From: Neoconidiobolus thromboides FSU 785
Taxonomy: Eukaryota; Entomophthoromycota; Entomophthoromycetes; Entomophthorales; Neoconidiobolaceae
Reading direction: 5' to 3'
DNA length: 64,000 bases
NCBI GenBank assembly: GCA_025603075.1
Contig: MU626280.1
Coordinates: 106,717 to 170,716, forward strand
This document shows, piece by piece, positions 11,767-23,647 of this stretch. Position 1 is the stretch's first letter. Each line of letters starts with the position of its first letter. The notes under the pieces were generated by a model. That model was given only the letters and a program-made list of their open reading frames with translations, was not told the origin of the DNA and ran no database searches. Made by a program: the position numbers and the translations under genes.

Positions 11767-13707
11767 ATGTCGAAAGAACTTGAAATAATAAATTATTTAT
11801 TTACAAACAATAAAATCAATAAAGTTAAAATAAAACGAGAATGTAATAGTCAACTAAAATTAGAGATAAGGAAACTAGAACATAGAGTGAAAGAACTAGA
11901 AGCACAGGTATTCAATATATTTAACTTGGTTGAAGCTTTGGGTTCTTTTATTGATAATAATTTATTTCAATTATGTCCAAAATCATTTTTTCAGCATAAA
12001 AATACGGTCTTGGAATTGAAAAAATATTTAAAATGGGTTGCAAAGATGTTTAAATATAAGAATTTAGACAATTCAGAAGATCAAGCTTATTTAGATGAGT
12101 GCAGTATAAAAATGAAAACAAATCTTTTTTTGATCGAGGAATACATTGGTAGTCAATTTTTTGAGTTTTCTAATTTTACAAATTTAAGGAATCGAGCTGG
12201 AAGAGGGGCAGAACATGTTGGAACTTTACCAACTATTTTCGATTACGGATCGTTTTTAGAAATTAGTATACAACTACATGACTGCTTCGCTTATGGCTAT
12301 GGTATTCACTTTAAACCTAACGAATTAATTCCATATATAAAACAATTAAAACCAAATTTCATATCAAGAGTACTAATTACTTCACTAAGCTTTGGCTATT
12401 CATTTTTACCGGGTTGTGAATTTGAAGAAATTTATCATACGTGTTTAAATAGCATGGTCCCACTGATTTCCGAAGCTTGTGATAATTCTAGTTTTGAAAG
12501 CCTTAAAGCATTATGCTTATTATATGATGTTTCTTTAGTGCAGGGCAATCATAGTTTATCTCATCGGATTCTAAGTTCAATTGTAAGAATGTCATACATA
12601 TTAGGAATCGATAAATTGAGAATCGATGAAATAGATTCTAAGAGCAAAAGTGGAGATAATCCTATTATTAAATTAAAGAATCTATGGTCGTGGATTGTCA
12701 TTTCTTGCAAAATCAATGAAGTATTCTATGACACTTTACCTCTCATTAGAGAATACGACCTATCGGAATCAGAACCTATTTACTATTTAAATATAAATCA
12801 ATTAGATAAAACCGACAATGAAATAAAAGACTGCAAAGAAGTCTTTTCAGTGCATACAATTCAAGAAGGCTTGATGCTTTCATTAATATTTGACCATCTT
12901 GTGAAAAACACAAAAGGGATTAATGACATGAGTTGTGTTCCATATTCCAAATCAATTTTACCAGGCGACAAGTTCAACCTTATTCAAGGGTATTTTAGTG
13001 AATATCAGAGGAGCTCATCTAAGTCATTGGCCGCTATTATTAACAATAGCAATAAAGCTATAAATTTAGACCATCATTTATGTAGTTTCCCCAATAACTA
13101 TTGTTGCACATTTAAAACAATTCACGAAATTACAAAAAGTTTATCAATTTATATTTATCAGCTATTTATAATGTACCCAACTATGATCAAGGTTCCTAGT
13201 CAAGTGGATATTCCACTAAGTTACGTACCGACTTTGTTGGAATCTTCATTAAAAACAATATTAATATTTAGAGCTTTAACTTTTGTATACTTTAAGGAGT
13301 TAGTAGAGAAAATGGACTCAAATAACTTACAAAATCAGCAGGTATTTAGGGCAATTACCAACTATTTAGAAAATCGTTCTGATCCTATTATCAAAGATAA
13401 CAAATCCATATACTTGACAACAACTCGACTTGTAGGATTCAAATACCCAATATTTGCTGCTAATACTTTATTGCAAGTGCTTTCTTCTCCCTATATTCTT
13501 ACTTCAGGCTTAATTAGTAACGAAGTTATTCATACAATTGAAACAAATATTATTGAGCTACTTGAAATATATAAATTGATCACGAAACTCACCAGAGATA
13601 ATGATAGGATGGATATAGACTATGCTCTTACTAGACTGAAATCAGCTATCAATTCTTCTGAGCTACCTAGGAGCTATAAAACTGCATTTAATGACGTGCT
13701 TTGCTAA
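11767..13707 (+). CDS. Fungal-specific transcription factor domain protein lacking a visible zinc cluster
   Basis: A single uninterrupted frame of 646 residues. An N-terminal basic/coiled-coil stretch (about 25-50, KLEIRKLEHRVKELEAQVF) resembles the dimerisation helix that follows the Zn2Cys6 cluster in Gal4-type regulators. The remainder is helical and matches the general pattern of the fungal_trans middle homology region (for example FGYSFLPGCEFEEIYHTCLN, LKALCLLYDVSLVQGNHSLSHRI). The six spaced cysteines of a zinc binuclear cluster are absent from the ORF. Either an upstream exon was missed or this is a cluster-less regulator. The target is unknown; the nearest divergent neighbour is the chitin LPMO. 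Confidence 0.6.
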   Translation: MSKELEIINYLFTNNKINKVKIKRECNSQLKLEIRKLEHRVKELEAQVFNIFNLVEALGSFIDNNLFQLCPKSFFQHKNTVLELKKYLKWVAKMFKYKNLDNSEDQAYLDECSIKMKTNLFLIEEYIGSQFFEFSNFTNLRNRAGRGAEHVGTLPTIFDYGSFLEISIQLHDCFAYGYGIHFKPNELIPYIKQLKPNFISRVLITSLSFGYSFLPGCEFEEIYHTCLNSMVPLISEACDNSSFESLKALCLLYDVSLVQGNHSLSHRILSSIVRMSYILGIDKLRIDEIDSKSKSGDNPIIKLKNLWSWIVISCKINEVFYDTLPLIREYDLSESEPIYYLNINQLDKTDNEIKDCKEVFSVHTIQEGLMLSLIFDHLVKNTKGINDMSCVPYSKSILPGDKFNLIQGYFSEYQRSSSKSLAAIINNSNKAINLDHHLCSFPNNYCCTFKTIHEITKSLSIYIYQLFIMYPTMIKVPSQVDIPLSYVPTLLESSLKTILIFRALTFVYFKELVEKMDSNNLQNQQVFRAITNYLENRSDPIIKDNKSIYLTTTRLVGFKYPIFAANTLLQVLSSPYILTSGLISNEVIHTIETNIIELLEIYKLITKLTRDNDRMDIDYALTRLKSAINSSELPRSYKTAFNDVLC

Positions 13708-14249
13708 ATAGTTTGAATACCTCTACTTGATAAATCATGATATTTAAATAACTATATTTCGTATATTACTAGTGGTATAAAATTAGTTATTTAATTTTCA
13801 TTTTATTGATAAATTTTATATTTATAACTTGTACGTTTATAGTTTTATGTATTTATTATACATCTTTTTATAATCAATTCAAAGTCTAAAACAATAGAGC
13901 AGAAGCTGCTATCCATATACCATAGTTTAAACATTGAACCATTTGAATTTTATTTAGAAAATGAATACATATACATTCTTGTCAAGATTGTCTGAATGCT
14001 TTTCGAAAAATGTCTAATTTTGATAAATGTATATTTTGCTAGTTTTATATCTAATCTAACATTAGAATTTCCTTTACTTTGCTTCAAGCACTTGACTGCA
14101 TATAGGATAATTTACCAGTAAAAAGGAATAAGGAGTAGTAAGTATATACTCAAACTTTGACTCCATTTAATTTAAATTAAAACAAAAAGTAGTTACTTCA
14201 AGGTTTGAGAAAGAAGCTAAAACAAGTAGAAACTCAGGAAAAAGAATAG

Positions 14250-14514
14250 ATGGGAATGTTTCTTATCTATTACTCTTTGTTTTTAAAATTTGGAAATTAT
14301 TTAACCAATGCAGCTGTCTAAGTTCAAATGTGCACTGAAAAATAATGAATTTTATAGCTAGCTATTTACTTTATTATACTGATTTGAAGATTACTAGCTT
14401 TGTTTTATTTCAAAATCAGCAGTTAACTAGCATACATCCAAGCTTAAATAGTATACTGATTAATTAATCTCTAAATTTAAAAAATAGCAAAAAACAATTG
14501 GTAAAAAATGTCCT
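14250..14514. mobile_element. Family B palindromic MITE (~265 bp)
   Basis: It aligns with 23091-23357. Shared blocks are a GGGAATGTTT-type left end, AACCAATGCAGCTGTCTAAG, GAATTTTATAGCTAGCTATT, CAGTTAACTAGCATAC, and a right end CAATTGGTAAAAAATG. The two halves are imperfect inverted copies of one another, so a transcript or single strand would fold back. It has no coding capacity. Confidence 0.6.
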
Positions 14515-14786
14515 TAAATACATGATTAATTATGATTTATTTTATGAAACCTTATTCATATATAATATGATTATTAAATATAATAATATTTTATTTTATA
14601 ATTATTATTGTTTTTTGACAAAACTTTAGTTTATTGCTTTTATTTAGAATTTAAAATTTTTAATACATAATTTTTAGATATTCAGTAATGAAAAAAGGAT
14701 ATTGAGCAGCTTTAAAAATGTGTTATATACACTTTGAAAATTATAAGCTAAAAAATTATTATAGTTTAGATAATTCAAAATGGGTG

Positions 14787-14892
14787 ATATGGGGATGTAT
14801 TTTTGTGTTTAAGAAATTTGCTAAGAAATTTTCCACTTAAATAGCGCTTAAAAAATGAAAAAAGTAATGAAGTCAAAAAAACACTCCCATAT
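14787..14892 (+). mobile_element. Family A MITE
   Basis: Ends are ATATGGGGATGTATTTTTGT and AACACTCCCATAT. The core AAATAGCGCTTAAAA is intact. Confidence 0.88.
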
Positions 14893-15127
14893 TATTATCA
14901 AAGTTTAAATTTATATCATTGCTATTAATGCTTATATCAAAAAATTTAATTAATTTAACTAAATTAGAATTACTAATCACTGTTTTGATATTTTTATTAT
15001 AGTATATAAAATTATATATTTTAGTTGTTTTAATTTGGTTTAAATATTTTTCAATTTGTTTTCATAGTTTATTTAAACTAGTTCTTTTGGCTTTATTAAT
15101 TTAACAATATTATTACTATCTTTAATA

Positions 15128-15231
15128 TATAGGGGTATCTCTTTGTATTTAAGAATTTTACTAACAATCTTTCCACTTAAATAGTGTTTAAAAAATGGAA
15201 AAATAATGAAATCAAAAAAACATCCCCATAT
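15128..15231 (+). mobile_element. Family A MITE, first of an inverted pair
   Basis: Ends are ATATAGGGGTATCTCTTTG and AAAACATCCCCATAT. It is separated by about 31 bp from an oppositely oriented copy at 15263. Confidence 0.85.
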
Positions 15232-15262
15232 CATAGCTGTTATTGCTTAAATTTATGTTTAC

Positions 15263-15368
15263 ATAGGAATGTTTTTTTTGGGTTGATTACTTTTTCCATT
15301 TTTTAAGCACTATTTAAGTGGAAAGATTGTTAGTAAAATTCTTAAATACAAAAATACATCCCCATATG
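15263..15368 (-). mobile_element. Family A MITE, second of an inverted pair
   Basis: Ends are ATAGGAATGTTTTTTTTGGG and ATACATCCCCATAT. Together with the copy at 15128 it forms a ~240-bp near-palindrome. Confidence 0.85.
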
Positions 15369-15851
15369 ATACCATATCATATGATACTATTACACCTATA
15401 GTTAATACACTCTCTTATATATCAATCTAAGCTAAATATGTAGTAGTTATTATAACAGTAAATTTTGTTAGCTAACACATATTTAGTGTAACTAATTTTA
15501 CTAGTTTAAAAATATTTACATTAAGATTAATTTAATTCAAACATATAAAAGTTTAAAATGTGTATAAAATACGAAGATCAAGCAAGTACATATTATATAC
15601 CAGTTCAGATTTAATGTTTTTTTGCATTAATTGGTATGTGATATTAGGAATAACAATGACTTTAGGGCCATTAAACGGATTATTCCAAAGTCCTATTGTT
15701 TTTAATTATTAATGAAATTTAATACTAACTATAAAGTATTTTTGAAGTAAATGCTAAGAAAATTAAAAAATTTGGTTGCTTTTTAGAATTGAATATTTAT
15801 TATCAAATTAAACTTTCATTTGGAAATAAAATGTAGTAATTTAGAAAACAA

Positions 15852-15957
15852 ATGGGGATGTATATATTTTTATATTTAAGAATTTTACTAATAAATTTTC
15901 TACTCAAATAGCGCTTAAAAATGAAAAAAGTAATAAAGTCAAAAAAAACACTCACAA
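15852..15957 (+). mobile_element. Family A MITE, decayed right end
   Basis: Left end AATGGGGATGTATATATTT; the core AAATAGCGCTTAAAA is kept; the right end has decayed to AACACTCACAAAT. Confidence 0.8.
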
Positions 15958-16308
15958 ATTATCATATTTAGCAATTAGATAAGTTTTAAAACCTTTATAA
16001 ATAACGTTATTTTTTGAACCGGTTAACATTGTTTTCCTCAAAATTAATCGACTTATAATGCTTTAAAATAACTATTTTGCTATCATAACCTTACCAATCC
16101 GCTATTAGTTGCTTATAAACTTTGAGTTGAGTTGTTCAAATATTACTTCAATTGTTTAAGTAGATTTTTTTCCAATTACTCATTGATTTTAAGCTGGAAA
16201 ATAATTTTATGGGATATTTCGAAAAATCCAACTTTTTTAATTCACACTAAAAATTGACTAATTGAAAAAATAAATTGATATTTTAATAGAATTAAAAAAT
16301 ACATTATA

Positions 16309-17058
16309 ATGTTAAAATCCGTAGTTACTATAAGATCTCAATTAACTAAGGTAAATAACAAATAAGAGATAGTTTTAATAAGAAAGTTCAATTTTAATTT
16401 TTAAATAATCTAGATTAACAAACCTTTATTAACAAAATGGAACTTGAATGGTAATTTAATTCGAGTATAAAACAAAGTTAATTAAACTAACCTTTTCAAT
16501 ATTTAGTTAATACTGTATCAAAGCCATTGTATCAATCATTAAATCATTTAGCCACTGCATCTACATCTTCAACAATAGAAAAGAGTAACATTCAATTGAT
16601 TCAATAATCTGTAAAAATATTAATTGATTTAACTAGCTCCTTTACCATCTTCATCCAGTACCAACGCTATCAATTTCAGTCATGAAACCAAACAATTAAT
16701 TAACAAACTTCGTTCACAAAACAAATACTATGCAGTCTTAAAAATCAAGGGAAAACGATATACAGTCACCGAAAATGATACCATTGTATTAGGCTATTCA
16801 TCCGAATTAAAATTAGGAGATAAATTAAGAATGGAACAAGTTACGGAATTAGGTAGTAAAGATTATTCCATTATTGGTGCTCCTTTTGTAAGTGAGAAAT
16901 TGTATGAGATTGAAGGTACAGTGGTAGAGCACACTCAAGGACCTGAGATTAATATTGTTAAGTTTAAAAAAAGAAAAGGATATCGTAGAGAATATAATTA
17001 TAGAAATCATTATACTTTGATTAAAGTTAGTAAATTAGAAGTTAATAAAATGGAGTAG
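16309..17058 (+). CDS. Mitochondrial ribosomal protein bL21m
   Basis: Four exons (16309-16350, 16414-16450, 16507-16584, 16637-17058) close in phase to 192 residues. The N-terminus MLKSVVTIRSQLTK is basic and hydroxylated, as expected of a mitochondrial presequence. The L21 domain starts near YYAVLKIKGKRYTVTENDTI and continues through IIGAPFV, then VVEHTQGPEINIVKFKKRKG, and ends in YRNHYTLIKVSKLEV, corresponding to the bacterial L21 'yRrk.GHRq.yT.ikI' signature (here Asn replaces Gly-His/Arg positions). The protein contacts 23S-like rRNA in the mitoribosome large subunit. The 5' exons rest on splice-site and phase logic; exon four is solid. Confidence 0.85.
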
Positions 17059-17299
17059 AGAATGAAATAAAAACAAAATCAGTTTATATTATAGCATGAT
17101 GTTAATGTTATATTTATGATTTTTTATTTTAGTAATATTGATAGACTACTTTAATTATTATTATTACAATACTAATAAAAATGAATTATTGAATCCCCTT
17201 AAAGGGGTAAAAGCTAAAATATGGGGTAAAATAGAAAGGGGGTAGATAACGAAAAAGTATATAAACAATCAAAGTTAAAAACTTATTAAACTCTATATT
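17059..17299. promoter_or_regulatory. UGT upstream region with a CCCCTTAAAGGGG palindrome
   Basis: A perfect 13-bp palindrome, CCCCTTAAAGGGG, lies at about 17195-17207, roughly 95 bp before the glycosyltransferase start. Two further G-runs (ATGGGG, AAGGGGG) follow. In this AT-rich setting these G/C runs stand out. AGGGG/CCCCT is the stress-response element core bound by Msn2/4-type C2H2 factors in yeasts. That it works so here is inference. Confidence 0.35.
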
Positions 17300-18774
17300 T
17301 TGAAAATTATGAAAACACTTCAACTATCTTACATTTTATTTTTAATACCAATATTAATCCCTCCAATTTTAACCTATGAATTTAATTTAGATGAGAACCA
17401 GACTCACTATAATATCTTTTTTGCCAGTTTCACCGGAAGTCAAAGTCATGTCAAAGGTATTCTGAATTTAGGTTATGAATTACAACAAGTAGGTCATAAA
17501 TTCAGTTTACTCACCACACCAAAACGAATGAAATGGGGTAATAAATACAATATCACTAGTTATTCTATTGGAAAAGATGAGTCTACTGCGCTATTTTCAA
17601 GAGTTAAAAAATATGAAGAAAAGAATTCAGGAGAATTTAATACAGATGACTTTTTTGCTAAAGACATTGATGAGTTAGTCATTAAGCCTTATGAGTATGC
17701 ATTTATGGAATTGAAGGAAATAGTGGATAAAGAGAATCCAGATTTGATAATATGTGATTTTATAAGTGTAGTATGTATGGATATTGCAAGTATTTTAAAA
17801 GTACCTATGATAATCACATTTCAAAGTATTGATTTTGGTAATGTTATTATTAATGACTATATTAGCTTAGTTAGTGAATATGATAAATTAAGTATTAAAG
17901 AGATGAATATTTTTGATCGATTTTATCATTTTTTTTGGGTTAAAATTATGAAATATTATTATTATTTTCCAGTTATTAGTAAATTGAAAGCAATGAAGAA
18001 CAAGTTTAATGTCCCCTTTTCAATTGCTACTATTAAAGGAAATTTTCAACAAGGACTCATTTGGGCGAATACCTTTTGGGGTTATGAAATACCAAGATAT
18101 TTGCCACCTAATATTCAATTAATTGGCCCTATCAAAGATGCATTAGAAGATACTAAACAAGTAGAAGAAGTAGATAGATTTTTAGTAGATAAACAAAAAG
18201 TAATTTATATATCTTTTGGTACTAATTTAATATTATCCGATATAGAATTTAATTTAATTTATCAACAATTAAATCAATTAATTAAAAATAATTTAATTGA
18301 TGGAGTTATATGGTCATTAACTAATACTAAATTAAGTGATAAAGATAATAAAAAAGAAAATAATAAGAAAGAAAATAATAAGAGTATATTATTTATAAAT
18401 TATTTAAATCAACCGTTATTATTAAATAATAATAAAATAATATTATTTATTACTCATTCAGGATTAGAGTCTATATTTGAATCAATACAATCAAATACAC
18501 CCATGTTAAATTTGCCATTTTATTTTGATCAACCAAGGAATAGTTTTAAAAATGATAGAATTCAAATTAGCGAAACAATATTAAAATATCAACTGTTGAA
18601 AGATAATAATATATTATATGATAAGTTAAAATTAATGTTAAATAATTTAAATTATTATAAAAGTTATTTAAACTTATTAAATCATTTAATTAAAATTAGT
18701 CAGAAAGATAATCAATTATTAATTCAAGATTTAATTAATTATATTATTTTAGCTAAAAAATGTAGAAAATTAGA

Positions 18775-18836
<62 letters not shown>

Positions 18837-19054
18837 TACATCCTTATTTCATTCCACCTTGTGAAATAGTTCCATTTCAATCTATAAGTGATCATATTAA
18901 TCCAATTATACTTCACCATTTAGATATTAAATTATTGTTATTTTTATCTTTCTTTACTTTCATTTACTTCCTTGGTAAACTAATTATCTATATAAAATTA
19001 ATATTGTTCAATTCCCAATCTAATATTACTATGGATAAAAACAAACAAGAATAA
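17300..19054 (+). CDS. Membrane-anchored UDP-glycosyltransferase (GT1/UGT-like)
   Basis: A single exon of 584 residues. A signal peptide (about 1-25, TLQLSYILFLIPILIPPIL) precedes an N-terminal acceptor-binding domain containing FASFTGSQSHVKGILNLGYE. The C-terminal half has VIYISFGTN and, in the sugar-donor signature region, THSGLESIFESIQSNTPMLN then LPFYFDQPRNS. A C-terminal transmembrane helix (LLLFLSFFTFIYFLGKLIIY) and a short Lys-rich tail match ER-type UGTs. A run of 20 or so asparagines encoded by pure AAT repeats (about 18778-18834) lies between the catalytic domain and the anchor. The donor and acceptor cannot be assigned. The signature is looser than in animal UGTs (the usual 'HGG' is HSG). 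Confidence 0.75.
18776..18835 (+). repeat. (AAT)n microsatellite coding poly-Asn
   Basis: An uninterrupted run of AAT triplets inside the glycosyltransferase frame. It is likely to vary in length between isolates. Confidence 0.9.
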
Positions 19055-19143
19055 AATATACATGTTCCTATTTTTAATTATAATATTTAATAATTTTATT
19101 TCTATATTTTTATAACAATAATAATAATAACTAATCCCCTTGT

Positions 19144-22100
19144 TTAAGCTATTATCTTTCTTTTCACAGTAAATTTCTCATCTTCATCTACTTTTTTATT
19201 TTCTATCTCACCAAAGAAATTACTAGTTTGATTAAGTTGTATATTTCTTTGTAAAAATTTTAAACCAGCTAAATTATAGCCAATAGCATCCTAAAATTAA
19301 AAATATAATTAATATCATAGGTTTATTATTATTGAATAATAATGATTACCTTTTGTCGATTTAAACTTAATCTTAAACCTTCTTTAATTTGTTCCAAAAG
19401 TACTTTTAATACTTTGTTAGATACAATTTGTTGATGATAAACTTTTAATAATATATTTAACATTCTACTAATTAATGAAATACACCAATCCTATTTAAAA
19501 GTAGTAATAGATTAGATTAAATTTAAGTCTTTTTGTTTTATATTGATGTTTACCTTAGTAACCCAATTAGGCACTAATTTTAATAAAGAAATAACTTTAT
19601 CAAATGGAAGTACTAATAAAGCATCTTCCAAATCACTTGACTTGATTTTACGTATTACATTTAACACATATTGACTACCATCCATTTTCAATGCTGCTAA
19701 AATAGGATGTTGAGGTGGAGCTATACTTTTTTGTCCTTTTTCAAGCATCTAATAATATAATGTAAATTTGATATTAATATATCATATACATTTAACTCTA
19801 TGATTTAGATCTTGTTTTAATTTACCTTATTATATTCCTCCCAATCACTAATTTCTCTATCTGAAATTTCTAAGGCTTCAATGATTAATTCACCACCCTT
19901 TAAACTTTGCATTGTTTGTAAAGTTGGTTTTGAACTTTCTTCCAATTCATTGATATCCTCTTCATTTTCTTTACTATTCTTTTTTTTATTATCCAATATA
20001 CTAGCTTCAAATAATTCTTCTAGTTCTTTTTCCTTTTCTTCTTCTAAAAATAACTAAAATAATTTTATATTAATCTTCAATTATAATTGTATTATTATGA
20101 ATATTCTCTTACTGGCTCATCTGTTCTTTCCCAAACTCTAATAGATCTATCTGCTGACCCAGTGACTAAAAAAGTACCATATTGAGATAAGGCCATACAC
20201 CAAATTTCATTATGATGACCCTCTAATTTCATTATGTTTTCAAACTAAAGAAATAACAATTAGTTATCATTTTATTATAACATACATTAAATAAATTAAA
20301 CCAAACTTACTTTATCCCCATCCCAATATTTAATCAATTTATCTTTTGAACAAGAAAAGAAATAATGCGTATCTTTAACGAACTTAACTGTTGTAATAGC
20401 TTCTTGGTGAGCAAATAAAGATTTATGACAATCACCAAAATCTAAACCCCATATTTTTATATTTTTATCTGCTGAGGAAGTTACAATTAAATGATTATCT
20501 GTTGAAATATCCATGCTTAATACAGGTAACTAATAGAAATAAATTGGTTTTAAATAATAATTATTAAATAGTAAATGACCTACCTTATGACCATATAAAG
20601 ATAAAAATAACTTTAAAGAATCTGTAAAAAACACTTTAACCGTAGTATCAATCATAGAAACTGCTAACAACTTTTGATCTGGCGAATATAACACACATAA
20701 CACATCATCAGTCATTTGTAATGTTTTACTATGAGTTAAAGTTAATTGACGAGTAACTCGATCAGTGCCGTCCTAATATAAAATGATATAAGTAAATAAA
20801 AGTTTGATTTTTTTTATAATTTTTATAATTTACATCTATTTCTACTACTTTGGTATCTAAATCCCAAAATTTAACATCTTTGTCAGCAGACCCAGTTACA
20901 AATCCGTTTTTGTCTGGAGCTACATGAATGGACCAAATGCTTGCTTCATGAGCTTCAACTGATTCAATTAAACTAGCTGATGCTACATCAAATAATTCTA
21001 AATGTCCACTTTTTGTTCCTACTACAACCTAAATTAAAAATAAAAATATTAATAAAATTTCACCTTATTATATAAAGTGAATAATCCTCACTTACATGCC
21101 TATCCCCTGGTAAGAAGGTACAACAAACCGCAATACCACATTCAATCGTACGGATGCAAGTATTTGATTTTAAATTCCATATTTTTAATTCATTATTGGA
21201 ACATGTAGCTAATAATTCATCATCTGAAGACATGGACATACTTCTAATATCGGATCGATGCCCTGGCATTTCTAAAGAGTATATACATTGTGCTTCGTTA
21301 TCCTCTTCTTTTTTAACATTTAATGGACTTGTATGAACTTGTATTAAATTATTGTTTAATCCAATTAATAATTGCATAGTTCCTTTACGAATCATATCGA
21401 CATTGGGTAGTATATCAAAAGATTTGATTTTATCTTCACATGTGATACTATTGATTGTTAAGAATAAATCACTTGCTAATATATCGCTTTCTTTAACATC
21501 ATTGATATTTACTCCTTCAGCTAATTTATTTTTTTCTTTTAATCTCCTTAATCTACGAGTGATTTTCTTCTTGACTTCATCCATGGTACGGATTTTTTGG
21601 ATTTCAATTGTTTTATCAGAACCCTAACAATATAAAAAACAAATTAGTATTTTTTATCAATTATTCAAAATAAATTAATTTTTACCCAAATAACCAAATA
21701 TTGTTTTGTACAGTCTAACATAATACCCATGACTTTATCTTTACTTGATCTTTCTACTTCACCATATAATTTTACTATTGAAGTTTCCTCTAAATCCAAT
21801 TCCAACACAGATTTGTCTAAAAGTTGAACATCTAATTTCCATAATTTTAAGTTTTGTTCATTTGAACCTGTAAATAACCAGTTTCTATTTGCATCGAAAT
21901 ACATACTATTAACTTCTGTTTTATGGGCGATTATAGTTTGTATACAATGTTGTGTGGTTAGATCCCATACTTTTATTAAACTATCTTTCGCTCCAGAGAT
22001 CAAATATTCCTTATCCCCAATAAAACTTACTTGCGTGATTTGGTTACGATGTCCTTTTAATCTATTTATTTTATTTATTGTTATCTACCTTCTTTTTATT

Positions 22101-22660
22101 GATGTTAATTTAAATTACCTATATAACCCACTTTCATTAACAATATCCCAAACAATAATATCTGTATCTTTAGAACCAGATACTAATCTTAATGCATTTG
22201 TATCAAATTCTAAATAAGTAACTTCACTATGATGTCCATTAAATACGATCACACACTCATGAGTTGAGATATCCCAGATACGAATAACACCATTGGTATA
22301 ACTAGTAAATGGGAACGTTAATTTTTTATTCTATAATAGTTATAATAAAAAACTTTACCCAGCCGCAAGTAATCTAGCATCATTGCTTTTAGTCAAAAAT
22401 GATACTTCATGCTTAATATCTGGATCGGCGAAAGTAGCTATCTATAAAATTAAAGAGATTAGAAATTCAAATTCTTATTTTAAAAAAAGTTATCAACTGT
22501 TACTCACCTCCACTCCCTTTTTAATATCCCATAATTTAATACTTTCTAAAGCTGGAAGGAAGGCGAGTTTGCCGCTATTGTCATGGATCACATTAGATTT
22601 ATACGAATTGATGATACCAAAGGTACTAGTTGGTACATATTTTAAATATTGTTTGACCAT
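19144..22660 (-). CDS. WDR3/Utp12 (Dip2) U3 snoRNP WD-repeat protein
   Basis: The start [20 protein letters not shown] and first WD blade ([20 protein letters not shown]) match the opening of WDR3. About a dozen 45-60-nt introns separate exons that together carry two WD40 propellers. Examples are [79 protein letters not shown] and [21 protein letters not shown] Glu/Lys-rich linker follows, then the C-terminal Utp12 domain beginning [20 protein letters not shown] and ending in [15 protein letters not shown] at 19144. The protein works in the nucleolus in the SSU processome for 18S rRNA maturation. It is convergent with the glycosyltransferase (89-bp gap). Exon edges were not all fixed. Confidence 0.9.
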
Positions 22661-23090
22661 TTTTTAGAGAACTTCTATTTCTATTTATCTATTTGAATTA
22701 CGCTTGTTGATGTTATCTATTGGAACTTGAGTACGTATTTTTTATAAACTTTAAGCTGTTGAATAATAGTCTATAAAAGTTTCCTTTTTTTAATAAAATT
22801 GAAGGTTCAACTTTTATAAAAAAATATAGAAATGGTTTGAGTTCAAAATTTTAAATTTGTTTATTTCGAGATCAAAAAATTGCAGTATCTTTAAATAACT
22901 TATAGAAGATTTATTCTTAAAAATAAATTAATAGGCTTTATCATTTAAAAAATTATAATGCAGCTGTAACCTTAAAATGACACATTATATTTTCTATGTT
23001 ATTTTATACAGCTTACTATAATTTATTAATCATAACTTTTAACATTTGATATAAATTAATCTTTAAAAAGCCTTTAATGGTAATAAAAAT

Positions 23091-23357
23091 ATAGGAATGT
23101 TTTTTACTATTGTCCTTTTTTGTTATTTTTAAATTGAAATAATTAACCAATCCAGTTATCCAAGTTCGAGTATGTGTTAACTAGCAATGAATTTTATAAT
23201 TAGCTATTTATATTGTTGTGCTATTTTATCGTTTCATGCCTAATTTTTTATTATAAAATCAATAGTTAACTATACATGTTTAAGCTTGGACAACTATACC
23301 AGTTAATTAATTTTTAATTTTAAGTAGTAAAAATGGGCAATTGGTAAAAAAACATGA
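23091..23357. mobile_element. Family B palindromic MITE (~267 bp)
   Basis: Left end ATAGGAATGTTTTTTACTAT; right end ATTGGTAAAAAAACATGAGA. The arms contain CCAGTTATCCAAGTTCGAG and, inverted, CTTGGACAACTATACCAG. It aligns along its length with 14250-14514. Confidence 0.65.
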
Positions 23358-23530
23358 GAATGTTTTTTTAACTCATCAAGTTCAACAATATAACTGTTTA
23401 AACTCAAGAGTGTACTTTATAGTGATGATTTTTCTAATCAATATACTGTACTGTTACACTAATTTGAACCTTGATGTTTAAGTATTTATTTCTAAATGAA
23501 TAATCGATTGGTTCATATGTGGACTTAAAT
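23357..23530. mobile_element. Possible third, divergent family B copy
   Basis: Segments such as AATATAACTGTTTAAACTCA, GTGTACTTTATAGTGATGAT and a later inverted GAACCTTGATGTTTAAG recall family B arms. It abuts the previous copy, so this may be a tandem insertion or a rearranged half. Confidence 0.35.
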
Positions 23531-23647
23531 ACCTTTAAACAAATCTATAGAGATTTAATATTATCATTAAATTATTAATACAAAACAGTTAATAAATAAC
23601 ATACAAATATACTCTAGTAATAAAATTTATTATTTTTCTTAATAGCC

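Larger units (their letters stand above)
13708..16308. other. Transposon-rich intergenic region
   Basis: 2.6 kb without a supportable gene. It contains one family B element (14250-14514) and four family A MITEs (14787, 15128, 15263 inverted, 15852). Confidence 0.6.
22661..23647. other. Intergenic region with family B elements
   Basis: It contains a clear family B element (23091-23357) and a more divergent, adjoining candidate to about 23530. No ORF is supportable. Confidence 0.55.
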
